The notes under the pieces: generated by a model
Seen by the model: only the letters and a program-made list of their open reading frames with translations
Told to the model about the DNA's origin: nothing
The model's database searches: none
In this document: piece after piece, positions 20,711-29,368 of the stretch
Layout: every line of letters starts with the position of its first letter
Numbering within the stretch: position 1 is the stretch's first letter
Made by a program: the position numbers and the translations under genes
Origin: Pseudonocardia sp. DSM 110487
GTDB taxonomy: Bacteria > Actinomycetota > Actinomycetes > Mycobacteriales > Pseudonocardiaceae
Assembly (NCBI RefSeq): GCF_019468565.1
Contig: NZ_CP080521.1
Location: 7,254,001-7,318,000, forward strand
DNA: 64,000 bases
Direction: 5' to 3'

Positions 20711-21505
20711 TCAGAAGGCCGGCCAGGGGATGGCGGGGCCGTAGCCGGACGGCTCGGGATAGCAGGACTCGTCGAGCAGGTGCTCGACCCTGCGGACGAA
20801 GGTGCGCAGCTCGCGCCGCGTGATGTGCTCGGAGAGGGACTCGGACAGTTCCCCGTCCAGCCCGGCGCGCAGCCGTTCGAGCTTCTCTGCCACGGAGCGG
20901 GGCAAGGGCTTGCCGACCCAACCCCACAGCACGGTGCGCAGCTTGTCCTCGGTGTGCATGCACAGGCCGTGGTCCACGCCGTAGACGTTGCCGTCGGTCC
21001 CGGCGAGCACGTGCCCGCCCTTGCGGTCGGCGTTGTTGGCGACCACGTCGAACGCGGCCATGGCCTGCAGCTCGGGCGTGTCGGCGTGGACCAGCACGGC
21101 AGGCTCACCGCGGTCACCGCGGGCGCGCAGCACGCCGATCCAGCCCGCGGGTACCTCGGAAGGGCTGCAGACGTCGACGAGCTCGCGCTCGTCGTCGGTC
21201 TCGACCCACACCTGCACCATGCCGGGCCCGAACGGACCGTCGCGCAGGACCGTGGGCGGCACGACGTGGAACCCGCCGGCCTCGGACACCAGGTAGGCGG
21301 CCACCTCGCGCCCCGCAAGCGTGCCGTCGGGGAAGTCCCACAGCGGCCGCTCGCCCCGCACCGGCTTGTAGACGCACTCCGCGGTCAGGCCGTCGAGCGC
21401 GATGGTGCCGAAGAGTGTGGCGTTCGAGGCGTCGACCAGGCGGCCGGTGATCTCGATGCGGCCGTGCCGCAACAGTCCCGGCACGGCCGGGTCGCGTGGG
21501 TCCAC
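20711..21505 (-). CDS. SCO1664 family protein (PI3/4-kinase-like fold)
   Basis: 264 residues matching the actinobacterial SCO1664 family, related to phosphatidylinositol 3/4-kinase-like folds. Seen are GRIEITGRLVDASNATL, VYKPVRGERPLWDFP with the expected lysine, NADRKGGHVL and YGVDHGLCMH, which correspond to the catalytic and metal-binding loops. It lies 10 bases downstream of the DUF3090 gene, in the same order as in other actinobacteria. Its substrate is not known. Confidence 0.9.
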   Translation of the reverse strand: MDPRDPAVPGLLRHGRIEITGRLVDASNATLFGTIALDGLTAECVYKPVRGERPLWDFPDGTLAGREVAAYLVSEAGGFHVVPPTVLRDGPFGPGMVQVWVETDDERELVDVCSPSEVPAGWIGVLRARGDRGEPAVLVHADTPELQAMAAFDVVANNADRKGGHVLAGTDGNVYGVDHGLCMHTEDKLRTVLWGWVGKPLPRSVAEKLERLRAGLDGELSESLSEHITRRELRTFVRRVEHLLDESCYPEPSGYGPAIPWPAF

Positions 21506-21515
21506 CGGTGTCGCG

Positions 21516-22082
21516 TCAGTCGGCGGGGGTTCGCTGGTGGTACCCGTTGAGCCGCACGCAGACGTGCCCTTCCGGGTCGAGCGGCTCGGCGCACAGCGGG
21601 CACGGCGGGCGGCCCGCGGTGACCACGCGCTCGGCGCGGTCGGCGAAGGCCCGCGCCTGCGGCGGCGACAGGAACACGCGCAGGGCGTCGGGGCCCTCCT
21701 CGGTGTCGTCGAGCACGACCGACTCGTCGACCTCCTCCTCGGTGACGGCGAGCAGCTCCACCACGATCGACCGCGACTCTGCGTCCCAGCCGAGGCCCAT
21801 CGTGCCGACCCGGAACTCCTCCTCGAGCGGCACGGCGAGGGGGTCGAGGTCGGTGCCGGGCTCCTCGTCGGACAGGTCGTCGGAGCCGAACCGGCGGGCC
21901 ACCTCCTGCAGCAACGCGCTGATCCGGTCGGCGAGCACCGACACCTGCTGTTTCTCCAGCAGCACGCTCACCGTGCGCGCCTCCTGGATCGCCTGGAGGT
22001 AGAACGAGCGGTCGCCGGGCTCGCCGACGGTGCCCGCGACGAAGCGCTCGGGCTGGCGGAAGACGTGGATGATGCGTGGCAT
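21516..22082 (-). CDS. DUF3090 family protein with C-terminal zinc ribbon
   Basis: 188 residues from ATG 22082, beginning MPRIIHVFRQPERFVAGT, the hallmark N-terminus of DUF3090; an ATG at 22121 would add an unconserved leader. The C-terminus carries CPLCAEPLDPEGHVC, a Cys-x2-Cys plus His/Cys ribbon. The function is unknown, but the gene always seems to travel with the SCO1664-type and histidine phosphatase genes. Confidence 0.9.
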   Translation of the reverse strand: MPRIIHVFRQPERFVAGTVGEPGDRSFYLQAIQEARTVSVLLEKQQVSVLADRISALLQEVARRFGSDDLSDEEPGTDLDPLAVPLEEEFRVGTMGLGWDAESRSIVVELLAVTEEEVDESVVLDDTEEGPDALRVFLSPPQARAFADRAERVVTAGRPPCPLCAEPLDPEGHVCVRLNGYHQRTPAD

Positions 22083-22132
22083 GGCGTCGTCGAGGGTAGA
22101 CCGCTCCGGCGCGGAGGGCACGTCAATGAGCG

Positions 22133-22840
22133 TTAAGCCCCGGTGTCGCCGCCCACCACGGCGTCCGAGCTGCGTGCGGGCGCCTTGCGTCGTTTGCGCT
22201 TCGGCGGCGGTGGGATCAGCCCGGACACGTCCCCGCCGAGGTCGTTCACCCGCGCCACGAACGGGCGGGTCTCGGTGTAGTGCACGACGCTGATCGAGCC
22301 GGGGTCGACGACGATGCGCTGGAAGTTGTCCAGGTGGGTCGCCAGTGCGTCGGCGAGGACCGACTTGATCACGTCACCGTGGCTGCAGGCCAGCCAGACC
22401 GCGCCGGGGCCGTGCTCGGCCGCGATGCGCGCCCCGTGCCTGCGCACCGCGGCGACCGCTCGCGCCTGCATCCCGGCAAGCCCCTCCCCGTCCGGGAACA
22501 CGGCCGCCGACGGGTGGGCCTGCACCACCCTCCACAGTGGTTCCTTCGCCAGTGTCTTCAGCTCCCGGCCGGTCCACGAGCCGTAGTCCACCTCCGCGAG
22601 CTCCGGCTCGGTGCTCGGAACGAGGCTCATGGCCTCGGCCAGCGGTGCCACCGTCTGCTCGCAACGCAGCATCGGCGAGCAGACGATCTCCGCGAGCGGC
22701 ACGCCCGCCAGCCGGTCCACCAGCTTCTCGGCCTGCGCCCGGCCCGTGTCGTCGAGCTCGACACCCGCGGTGCGCCCGGCGAGCACGCCGGACGCGTTCG
22801 CCGCCGAACGTCCGTGGCGGAGCAGGATGAGCGTCGTCAC
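22133..22840 (-). CDS. Histidine phosphatase, MSMEG_4193-type putative phosphomutase
   Basis: 235 residues of the histidine phosphatase superfamily, with the nucleophile in LLRHGRSAAN, the second His pair region in LACSHGDVIKS and the basic tail GLIPPPPKRKRRK. GTG at 22840 (VTTLILLRHG) is the natural start. It is the second gene of the conserved uppP block. The native substrate is unsettled in this subgroup. Confidence 0.88.
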   Translation of the reverse strand: MTTLILLRHGRSAANASGVLAGRTAGVELDDTGRAQAEKLVDRLAGVPLAEIVCSPMLRCEQTVAPLAEAMSLVPSTEPELAEVDYGSWTGRELKTLAKEPLWRVVQAHPSAAVFPDGEGLAGMQARAVAAVRRHGARIAAEHGPGAVWLACSHGDVIKSVLADALATHLDNFQRIVVDPGSISVVHYTETRPFVARVNDLGGDVSGLIPPPPKRKRRKAPARSSDAVVGGDTGA

Positions 22841-22862
22841 GACCGCCCACCCTACGTCGTGG

Positions 22863-23684
22863 TCAGACCGCCGAAAGCCAGCCAGCGCCCAAGGCGACGA
22901 ACAGCACCGCACCCAAGGCCACTCGGTACCAGACGAACAGGTAGACGCTGTGGCGCTCCACGTAGCGCAGGAGCCAGGCGATCGACGCGAAGCCGATCGC
23001 GAACGCGATCACCGTGGCCACCACCATCTGGGCCCCGGTCGGGCCGTCGCCCGAGAACACGTCCGGGATCTGGAATATCCCCGACGCCACCACGGCCGGG
23101 ATGGCCAGCAGGAACGAGTACCGCACGGCGGCCGGGCGCGTGAAGCCGAGGAAGAGCCCAGCCGTGATCGTTCCGCCAGAACGCGAGACACCCGGGATCA
23201 GCGCCATGGCCTGCGCGAGCCCGAGCAGGATGCCGTCGGCCGACTTCATCTGCACCAGCTCGAGGCGCTGCCGGCCGACTCGCTCGGCGAGCCCGAGCAG
23301 CAGGCCGAACAGCACCAGCGTCGTCGCGATCAGCCACAGGTTGCGCGCCGCGGTCTGGATCTGGTCCTCGAACAGGAACCCGAGCGCGCCGATCGGGATC
23401 GTGCCGATGATCACAAGCCACGCGATCCGGTAGTCCGGCGTGGCGCGCACGGCGGGGAAGCGGAAACCGCGCACCCAGGTGAGGAACAGGTGGCCGATGT
23501 CACGCGCGAAGTAGACGAGCACGGCAGCCTCCGTGCCGAGCTGCGTGACCGCGGTGAACGCCGCGCCGGCGTCCCGCCCGAAGAACACCTCCGACACGAT
23601 CCGCAGGTGCGCCGACGAGGAGATCGGCAGGAACTCCGTCAGCCCCTGCACGACCCCGAGCACGATCACTTCCAGCCACGTCAC
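22863..23684 (-). CDS. uppP: Undecaprenyl-diphosphate phosphatase (BacA/UppP)
   Basis: About 273 residues of integral membrane protein that recycles undecaprenyl diphosphate for peptidoglycan synthesis and gives bacitracin resistance. The two active-site motifs are GLTEFLPISSSAH and IPGVSRSGGT. GTG at 23684 (VTWLEVIVLG) gives the standard N-terminus; ATG at 23723 is possible but adds an odd Gly-rich leader. It heads the four-gene block uppP, phosphatase, DUF3090, SCO1664. Confidence 0.95.
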   Translation of the reverse strand: MTWLEVIVLGVVQGLTEFLPISSSAHLRIVSEVFFGRDAGAAFTAVTQLGTEAAVLVYFARDIGHLFLTWVRGFRFPAVRATPDYRIAWLVIIGTIPIGALGFLFEDQIQTAARNLWLIATTLVLFGLLLGLAERVGRQRLELVQMKSADGILLGLAQAMALIPGVSRSGGTITAGLFLGFTRPAAVRYSFLLAIPAVVASGIFQIPDVFSGDGPTGAQMVVATVIAFAIGFASIAWLLRYVERHSVYLFVWYRVALGAVLFVALGAGWLSAV

Positions 23685-23734
23685 CCGCGGGACCGTACCG
23701 AGGCCCCCGACCCCGCCCCACATAGGCTTCCCCC

Positions 23735-24679
23735 GTGCGGCGGCGACGGGTCGGAGGCAGTGGGCTGGAGGTCTCACACATCGGGCTCGGCACGATGACC
23801 TGGGGCACCGCCACCGACGTCGACGTCGCCACCGCCCAGCTCACGGCGTTCGTCGACGCGGGCGGCACCCTCGTCGAGACGTCCGAGAGCTACGGTCACG
23901 GCGCGTCCCAGGAGGTGCTCGGCGCGGCGCTCGCCACGGCCGTGCGCAGGGAGGACGTCGTCCTCGCCGGGCGCGGTGGACTGCCGGGGGGCCCGCTCGG
24001 CGACGGCGCGGCACGCGGAACCCTGCTCGACGGCCTCGACGCGATGCTGGAGCGGCTCGGCACCGACCACGTCGACCTGTGGCAGCTGCCCTTCTTCGAC
24101 GCGAGGGTCCCGGTCGAGGAGACCCTGTCGGCCGTCCAGGTGGCGGTGTACTCGGGCAAGGCCCGCTACGCCGGCCTGGTCGGGCCCGCTGGCTGGCAGC
24201 TCGCGACCGTCGCGGAGCGGGGCCGGATGCTCGGCGGCGTCGCGGTGCCGGTGTCGGCGCAGGCCGAGTACTCACTGCTGTGCCGCGGCCCGGAGCGCGA
24301 GCTGCTGCCCGCGGCACTCCACCACGGCATCGGGCTGCTCGCATGGGCGCCGCTCGGCCGGGGCGTGCTCACCGGCAAGTACGTCGACGGCACCCCCGCC
24401 GACTCCCGCGGCGCCTCCCCCGACCTCGCCCCGTACGTGGAGGTCCGCCGCACCGAGCGCTCGACCCGCATCGTCCACGCCGTGCTCACCGCCGCGGACG
24501 GGCTGGGCACCTCGCCGTTGTCCGTCGCGCTGGCGTGGGCACGCGACCAGCCGGGCGTCGCATCCGTGGTCGTCGGCGCCCGGGACGCGGCCCAGCTCAC
24601 CGCCTCGATGGCCGCCGACACGCTGGTCCTGCCCGCCGAGATCCGCGCCGCTCTCGACGACGTGAGCGACCCCCGCTGA
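23735..24679 (+). CDS. Aldo/keto reductase
   Basis: A 314-residue (alpha/beta)8-barrel reductase with GLGTMTWG, the catalytic acid region DAGGTLVETSESYGHG and a C-terminal NADPH-binding segment VVVGARDAAQL. In the active site, ETSESYG replaces the more usual DTAxxYG, so the Asp is Thr/Glu shifted; activity is not certain. GTG start at 23735. Divergent from uppP. Confidence 0.85.
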   Translation: MRRRRVGGSGLEVSHIGLGTMTWGTATDVDVATAQLTAFVDAGGTLVETSESYGHGASQEVLGAALATAVRREDVVLAGRGGLPGGPLGDGAARGTLLDGLDAMLERLGTDHVDLWQLPFFDARVPVEETLSAVQVAVYSGKARYAGLVGPAGWQLATVAERGRMLGGVAVPVSAQAEYSLLCRGPERELLPAALHHGIGLLAWAPLGRGVLTGKYVDGTPADSRGASPDLAPYVEVRRTERSTRIVHAVLTAADGLGTSPLSVALAWARDQPGVASVVVGARDAAQLTASMAADTLVLPAEIRAALDDVSDPR

Positions 24680-24777
24680 CGGTGGCACGCTCGCGCGGGC
24701 GCGCCTATGGTGTGGGGCATTCCACCCCGCGTTCACGTGGACGTCAGGTGGCGGCGAGGTGCTAGGGAGGTGAGCCG

Positions 24778-25017
24778 GTGGCGCGGAGCGGCCCGACCGG
24801 CACGGTCGAGGGGGATTCTGTCGACGGGGACTGGGAGTACCGCCCGGTCCAGCTTCCGGGGGATGTGTCCCGGATGACCGCGGCGGTACGGCTGGCGATC
24901 CAGGCCGAGTTCGGCGGCTGGGAGCTGTCCCGCGTCCGGCTCTACCCGGGCGGGGTCCGGAAGGTGGTGCTGCGCCGACGGCGCAGTTCGAGAATGCTCC
25001 CCGAGCTCTCCGTCTGA
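24778..25017 (+). CDS. DUF5703 family protein
   Basis: 79 residues with the core WEYRPVQLPGDVSR and FGGWELSRVRLYPGGVRKV, characteristic of this small actinobacterial family of unknown function. A near-perfect Shine-Dalgarno, GGAGGTGA at 24767-24774, precedes the GTG start at 24778. It converges with the XRE regulator gene, the stops being 4 bases apart. Confidence 0.85.
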   Translation: MARSGPTGTVEGDSVDGDWEYRPVQLPGDVSRMTAAVRLAIQAEFGGWELSRVRLYPGGVRKVVLRRRRSSRMLPELSV

Positions 25018-25021
25018 TCCC

Positions 25022-25858
25022 TCACCCGCGCGACGACATGCGCGGCGGCTCCGTGGCGAGGGATCCGAGCAACGCGAGCGACCTGGCGCTCTCCGAGCCC
25101 GGCTCCGCGTGGTAGATCACCAGGAGCTGGCCGTCCGAGTCGGCGATCGGGAGCTTCTCGAGGCGCAGTTCCAGTGTCCCGACGTCCGGATGGCGCATCG
25201 TCAGGAGCTTGCCCACGAGCGGCTTGACATCGTGCCGTGCCCACAGCTGCCGGAACAGCTCGCTGCCGAGTGACAGCTCGCCCACCAGCCGCGCGAGCCG
25301 CGGGTCATCGACCTCGGCGCCGAGCGAGCTACGGAACGCGGCGACCATGCCGCCGATCATCCGCTCCCAGTCGGGGAGCTGATCTCGCTCGTCCTCGTCG
25401 AGGAACATCGATCGCAGCCGGTTCTCCCCCGGCCGGATCCGCGGTGAGAGGGCGGTCGCCAGCCGGTTCGCGGCGAGCACGTCGAACATCCGGCTCTCGA
25501 CGAACGCCGGCAGGCCGATCACGTCGACCAGCTGGCGAATCCCCGCAGGCACGACCTCGCGGCGCGGCCGCCGCTGCCTCGGCCGGGCGGTCGTGAGGCT
25601 CAGCAGGTACTGGGTGGCGGTCGCGTCGAGCCCGAACACGCGCGCCAGCGCCTCGAGCACCTGAGGCGACGGGTTCCGGTCGCGTCCCTGCTCGAGCCGC
25701 AGGTAGTAGTCGGCGCTGATGCCGGCGAGCGTCGCGACCTCCTCGCGGCGCAGGCCGGGCGTCCGCCGCACCCCCGCCACGGTCAGCCCGACGTCCGCGG
25801 GGTCGACGAGCTCGCGCCGCGCACGCAGGTACTCGCCCAGGGCGTTCGGCCTGGTCAC
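25022..25858 (-). CDS. XRE family regulator with MmyB-like ligand-binding domain
   Basis: 278 residues. An N-terminal helix-turn-helix (LRREEVATLAGISADYYLRLEQG) is followed by a MmyB-like domain (LPAFVESRMFDVLAANRLA) that in other members binds fatty-acid-like ligands. GTG at 25858 is taken because VTRPNALGEYLRARR is the family start. It diverges from an aldo/keto reductase gene, as many members of this family diverge from a reductase or SDR that they control. Confidence 0.88.
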   Translation of the reverse strand: MTRPNALGEYLRARRELVDPADVGLTVAGVRRTPGLRREEVATLAGISADYYLRLEQGRDRNPSPQVLEALARVFGLDATATQYLLSLTTARPRQRRPRREVVPAGIRQLVDVIGLPAFVESRMFDVLAANRLATALSPRIRPGENRLRSMFLDEDERDQLPDWERMIGGMVAAFRSSLGAEVDDPRLARLVGELSLGSELFRQLWARHDVKPLVGKLLTMRHPDVGTLELRLEKLPIADSDGQLLVIYHAEPGSESARSLALLGSLATEPPRMSSRG

Positions 25859-25959
25859 CAACCCATCGTAGGCACGGTGGCCACGTCCGTCGCTGGTCCT
25901 CCCACTCCCAGGATGATCCGGGCCTCCCTGTTCGGCGGGCAGCGACGACACTGGATGTC

Positions 25960-26826
25960 ATGGCACTCCACGATCTCCCCGGCGGCCGCTACCGCGCCGC
26001 CGACATCGAGCTCACCCGCGTCGGCTACGGCGCGATGCAGCTCGCGGGCCCCGGCGTCTTCGGGCCGCCGAAGGACCACGACGCGGCGATCGCCGTGCTG
26101 CGCGAGGCCATCGAGCTGGGCATCAACCACATCGACACGGCCGACTTCTACGGCCCGCACGTCACCAACGAGCTCATCCGCGAGGCGCTCGCCCCGTACC
26201 CCGACGACCTGCACATCGTCACGAAGGTCGGCGCCCGCCGCGACGAGCAGGGCGGCTGGCCGCACGCCCGCACGCCCGCCGAGCTGCGCGAGCAGGTCCA
26301 CGACAACCTGCGGCGCCTCGGACTCGACGCGCTGGATGTCGTGAACCTGCGCGTCGGCGGCCTCCAGGCGCCGGAGCCTGGCTCCATCGCGCAGCAGTTC
26401 GAGGCGCTCGCCGAGCTGCGGCAGCAGGGACTCATCCGCCACCTCGGCCTCAGCACGGTCTCCGCCGAGCAGCTGGCCGAGGCCCAGACGATCGCGCCCG
26501 TCGTCTGCGTGCAGAACCTCTACAACATCGCGCGCCGCGAGGACGACGCCCTCGTGGATCTCACGGCGAGGCAGGGCATCGCGTACGTGCCGTACTTCCC
26601 CCTCGGCGGCTTCTCCCCGCTGCAGTCGGACGCCCTCGAGTCCGTCGCGAAGCGGCTCGAGGCGACCCCGATGACGGTCGCGCTCGCCTGGCTGCTGCAG
26701 CGGGCGCCGAACATGCTGCTGATCCCCGGCACGTCCTCGCCTGCGCACCTGCGCGAGAACGTGGCAGGCGCAGGCCTCGAGCTCCCGGCCGACGCGGTGG
26801 CGGAGCTGGACGCGATCGGCGGCTGA
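25960..26826 (+). CDS. Aldo/keto reductase, probable target of the divergent regulator
   Basis: 288 residues. VGYGAMQLAGPG near the start, DTADFYG with the catalytic Asp and Tyr, TKVGARRD with the Lys, and a C-terminal IPGTSSPAHLRENVAGA for NADPH binding. All tetrad positions look intact. It is divergent from the MmyB-like regulator with 101 bases between the starts, a common regulator-enzyme layout. Confidence 0.9.
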   Translation: MALHDLPGGRYRAADIELTRVGYGAMQLAGPGVFGPPKDHDAAIAVLREAIELGINHIDTADFYGPHVTNELIREALAPYPDDLHIVTKVGARRDEQGGWPHARTPAELREQVHDNLRRLGLDALDVVNLRVGGLQAPEPGSIAQQFEALAELRQQGLIRHLGLSTVSAEQLAEAQTIAPVVCVQNLYNIARREDDALVDLTARQGIAYVPYFPLGGFSPLQSDALESVAKRLEATPMTVALAWLLQRAPNMLLIPGTSSPAHLRENVAGAGLELPADAVAELDAIGG

Positions 26827-26897
26827 ACACCGGGCGGGCGCCCGACCAGGCCGCGCGGTCCGCGGCTCCGACGGCGGACGCACGCCTTCTCTCCGTT

Positions 26898-27060
26898 GAC
26901 GCACCCCGTCGACGAGGGGCCTGGGCGGAAACGGGGGTGCGTCAGCAGCAACGGGGTGCGGGAGCGTTCGGCCAGCGACACACCGGTTGTAGGCCGGCGC
27001 ACCTCGCCTCGGCTCGCGCGCCCCGTCGACGAGGAGCGTGGACCGAATCAGGGTGCGTGG
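26898..27060. repeat. Pair of ~45-bp direct repeats with inverted arms
   Basis: CCCCGTCGACGAGG occurs at 26904-26917 and at 27021-27034, each followed 17 bases later by GGGTGCGT-type sequence (26935 and 27051). In the first copy GACGCACCCC (26898-26907) pairs with GGGGTGCGTC (26934-26943). The repeats fill the gap between the reductase and SDR genes, which converge, and may act as terminators or be a dispersed element. Confidence 0.6.
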
Positions 27061-27061
27061 G

Positions 27062-27832
27062 TCAATGGTCGGCCCAGGTCACAGCCGGCGGCCGCGGCGC
27101 ACCGGCCGGACCCGGGACACCCCGGAACCCGTACGGCGCCGGCTCCCGGCCGGGCTGCACGAACCAGCACTCCCCTGGTTGGCCGCGGTCGAGCACGGCC
27201 TCGATCGCGTCCGCCACGTCCTCGGCCGTGAGCAGCGGGAAGTCGCCGAACTGCGGCCTGGCGCGCGCGATCAGCGGGGTGTCGGCGAAGCCGGGGCACA
27301 CGGCGTTGACCCGAATCCCGTCGGCTACGAGCACCGGCGCCGCCGCCCGCACGTACCCGACGACGGCGTGCTTGGTCATCGTGTAGAGCGCGTCGCCCGG
27401 CATCGGCACGAGCCCGGCGAGGGATGCGGTGGCGACCACGTGTCCACCGCCCGCACGGCGCAGCGCGGGCACAGCGGCGGCGAGCCCGAACACGACGTGG
27501 TCCATGTTCACGCCGACGATCCGCCGGTAGCGGGCCAGGTCGAGGTCCTCCACCCCGGACTGTCCTGCCGTGACCCCGGCGTTCAACAGCACGACGTCCA
27601 GCCGGCCGAACGTGTCCTCGGCAGCGGCGACGTGCGCCGCCATCCGCTCCGGCTCCGCGACGTCGCCGGACAGCGCGATGCCGCCGACCTCGCCTGCCAG
27701 CTCCTCAGCAGCCGCCGAGTCCCGGTCGGCGACCGCGACCCGCGCTCCCGCCGCCGCGAGCCGCCGCACCGCAGCGGCCCCGATCCCCGACGCGCCCCCC
27801 GTGACCAGGGCGCCCTTGCCCGCGAGGTCCAT
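27062..27832 (-). CDS. Short-chain dehydrogenase/reductase
   Basis: 256 residues with TGGASGIG, LNAGV, ASLAG and YTMTK (Tyr-x3-Lys), a complete classical SDR. The ATG at 27832 overlaps the stop of the M20 hydrolase gene by one base (TGATG), so the two are coupled. Upstream codons in the same frame are a shadow of the M20 gene. The substrate is unknown. Confidence 0.88.
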   Translation of the reverse strand: MDLAGKGALVTGGASGIGAAAVRRLAAAGARVAVADRDSAAAEELAGEVGGIALSGDVAEPERMAAHVAAAEDTFGRLDVVLLNAGVTAGQSGVEDLDLARYRRIVGVNMDHVVFGLAAAVPALRRAGGGHVVATASLAGLVPMPGDALYTMTKHAVVGYVRAAAPVLVADGIRVNAVCPGFADTPLIARARPQFGDFPLLTAEDVADAIEAVLDRGQPGECWFVQPGREPAPYGFRGVPGPAGAPRPPAVTWADH

Positions 27833-29148
27833 CAGCAGGTCCGCAGGAACCGGTCGAGCACCCGCGTGCCGAACTGCAGCGCGTCCACCGGAACCCGCTC
27901 GTCGATGCCGTGGAAGAGGGACGCGAAGTCGAGGTCCGGCGGCAGCCGCAGCGGGGCGAACCCGTAGCACCGCATGCCCAGGTCGGCGAACGACTTGGCG
28001 TCCGTGCCGCCGGAGAGCATGTAAGGCACGGTCTTCGCGCCCGGGTCCTCCTCCCGCAGCGCGGCCGCCATCGCGTCGGTCAGCGCGCCCTCGAACGGCG
28101 TCTCGACGGCGGGCAGGTGCTGCACCCACTCGCGCGTGACGTCGGGGCCGAGCAACTCGTCGACCTCCTTCAGGAACGCCTCCTCCCGCCCGGGCAGCAT
28201 GCGGCAGTCGACAACCGCCTCAGCCGTGGACGGGATCACGTTCGCCTTGTAGCCGGCCGACAACATCGTCGGGTTCGCGGTGTCGCGGATCGTCGCCCCG
28301 ACCAGCCGCGAGAGCGGCCCGAGCTTCGCGATGGCCCCTTCGAGGTCGTCCTCGGGGAACTCCAGCCCGGTCAGCTGGGACATCTGCTCGAGGAACGCGC
28401 GGACGGTGTCGGTGATCACCAGCGGGAAGGTGTGGTTCCCGAGCCGCGCGACCGCCTCGGCGACGTGCGTCACGGCGTTGTCGTCGTGCAGGAACGACCC
28501 GTGCCCCGGCTTGCCCCTTGCCCGCAGCCGCATCCACGCGATGCCCTTCTCGGCCGCCTCGATGAGGTAGACGCGCTGGTCCTCGCCGAGCGTGAGCGAG
28601 AACCCGCCCACCTCACCCACGGCCTCTGTGCACCCCTCGAACAGGTCGGGCCGGTGCTCGACGAGCCACTGCGCCCCGTACGACCCGCCCGCCTCCTCGT
28701 CGGCGACGAACGCGAACACGATGTCCCGCGGCGGCACCACCCCGTCCCGCTTGAACCGGCGCGCGACGGCCAGCGTCATACCGACCATGTCCTTCATGTC
28801 GACCGCGCCCCGGCCCCACACGTAGCCGTCCTGCACCGCCCCGGAGAACGGGTGCACCGACCACTCCGTCGGATCGGCCGGCACCACGTCCAGGTGCCCG
28901 TGCACGAGCAACGCGCCCCGCGACGGATCGGCCCCGGCCAACCGGCAGAACACGTTGGTCCGCCCCGGCGCCCCCGACTCGAGCACCTCCACCTCGTACC
29001 CGACCTCGGTGAGCTTGCCCGCCACGTACTCGGCGGCCTCGCGCTCCCCGGTCGTCGTATCGAGATCACCGGTGTTCGTCGTGTCGATGCGGATGAGCTC
29101 CGACGTCAGCTCGACGACCTCGTCCTCGGCTGCTCCTTGCCTGGTCAC
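27832..29148 (-). CDS. M20 family metallopeptidase/amidohydrolase
   Basis: 438 residues of a di-zinc hydrolase (M20/M25/M40). Ligands are visible in LVHGHLDVVPAD (His, Asp), GRGAVDMKD, and ADEEAGG (catalytic Glu). A lid/dimerisation domain covers about residues 180-300. GTG at 29148 is the start; the open frame continues through the tRNA-Leu gene only by chance. It probably cleaves an N-acyl amino acid or dipeptide. Confidence 0.9.
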   Translation of the reverse strand: MTRQGAAEDEVVELTSELIRIDTTNTGDLDTTTGEREAAEYVAGKLTEVGYEVEVLESGAPGRTNVFCRLAGADPSRGALLVHGHLDVVPADPTEWSVHPFSGAVQDGYVWGRGAVDMKDMVGMTLAVARRFKRDGVVPPRDIVFAFVADEEAGGSYGAQWLVEHRPDLFEGCTEAVGEVGGFSLTLGEDQRVYLIEAAEKGIAWMRLRARGKPGHGSFLHDDNAVTHVAEAVARLGNHTFPLVITDTVRAFLEQMSQLTGLEFPEDDLEGAIAKLGPLSRLVGATIRDTANPTMLSAGYKANVIPSTAEAVVDCRMLPGREEAFLKEVDELLGPDVTREWVQHLPAVETPFEGALTDAMAAALREEDPGAKTVPYMLSGGTDAKSFADLGMRCYGFAPLRLPPDLDFASLFHGIDERVPVDALQFGTRVLDRFLRTC

Positions 29149-29219
29149 GCGGATCTTCCTACCACTCTGAGGACCGGTCGCGGGGGTGTGGATGGTGTGG
29201 GCTATCCTGCTCCCAGCAA

Positions 29220-29303
29220 GTCCGAGTGGCGGAATGGCAGACGCGCTAGCTTGAGGTGCTAGTCCCCGAGTAGGGGGTGGGGGTTCAAGTCCCCCCTCGG
29301 ACA
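29220..29303 (+). tRNA. tRNA-Leu (anticodon GAG)
   Basis: 84-nt class II tRNA. The acceptor stem GTCCGAG (29220-29226) pairs with CTCGGAC (29296-29302), with discriminator A. The anticodon arm CTAGC-TTGAGGT-GCTAG presents GAG, the long variable arm is CCCCGAGTAGGGGG, and the T arm is GGGTTCAAGTCCC. No CCA is encoded. Its 3' end is the attachment site of the element that follows. Confidence 0.97.
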
Positions 29304-29306
29304 CAG
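29294..29306 (+). repeat. Attachment site copy 1 (tRNA-side)
   Basis: CCCTCGGACACAG overlaps the last 10 bases of tRNA-Leu and is repeated exactly at 32672-32684. Both copies are followed by related sequence (GATTACCCCACGACGA here, TGTTACCCATGACGA there), so the homology extends beyond the 13-bp core. Confidence 0.75.
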
Positions 29307-29368
29307 GATTACCCCACGACGAACCAGGCCCGGGTCCGCCGTGGGCGCGTCACGGCGGACCGGGTGGC

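Noticed and set aside
29149..29304. Upstream extension of the M20 frame
   Set aside because: Overlaps tRNA-Leu; the GTG at 29148 is the proper start.
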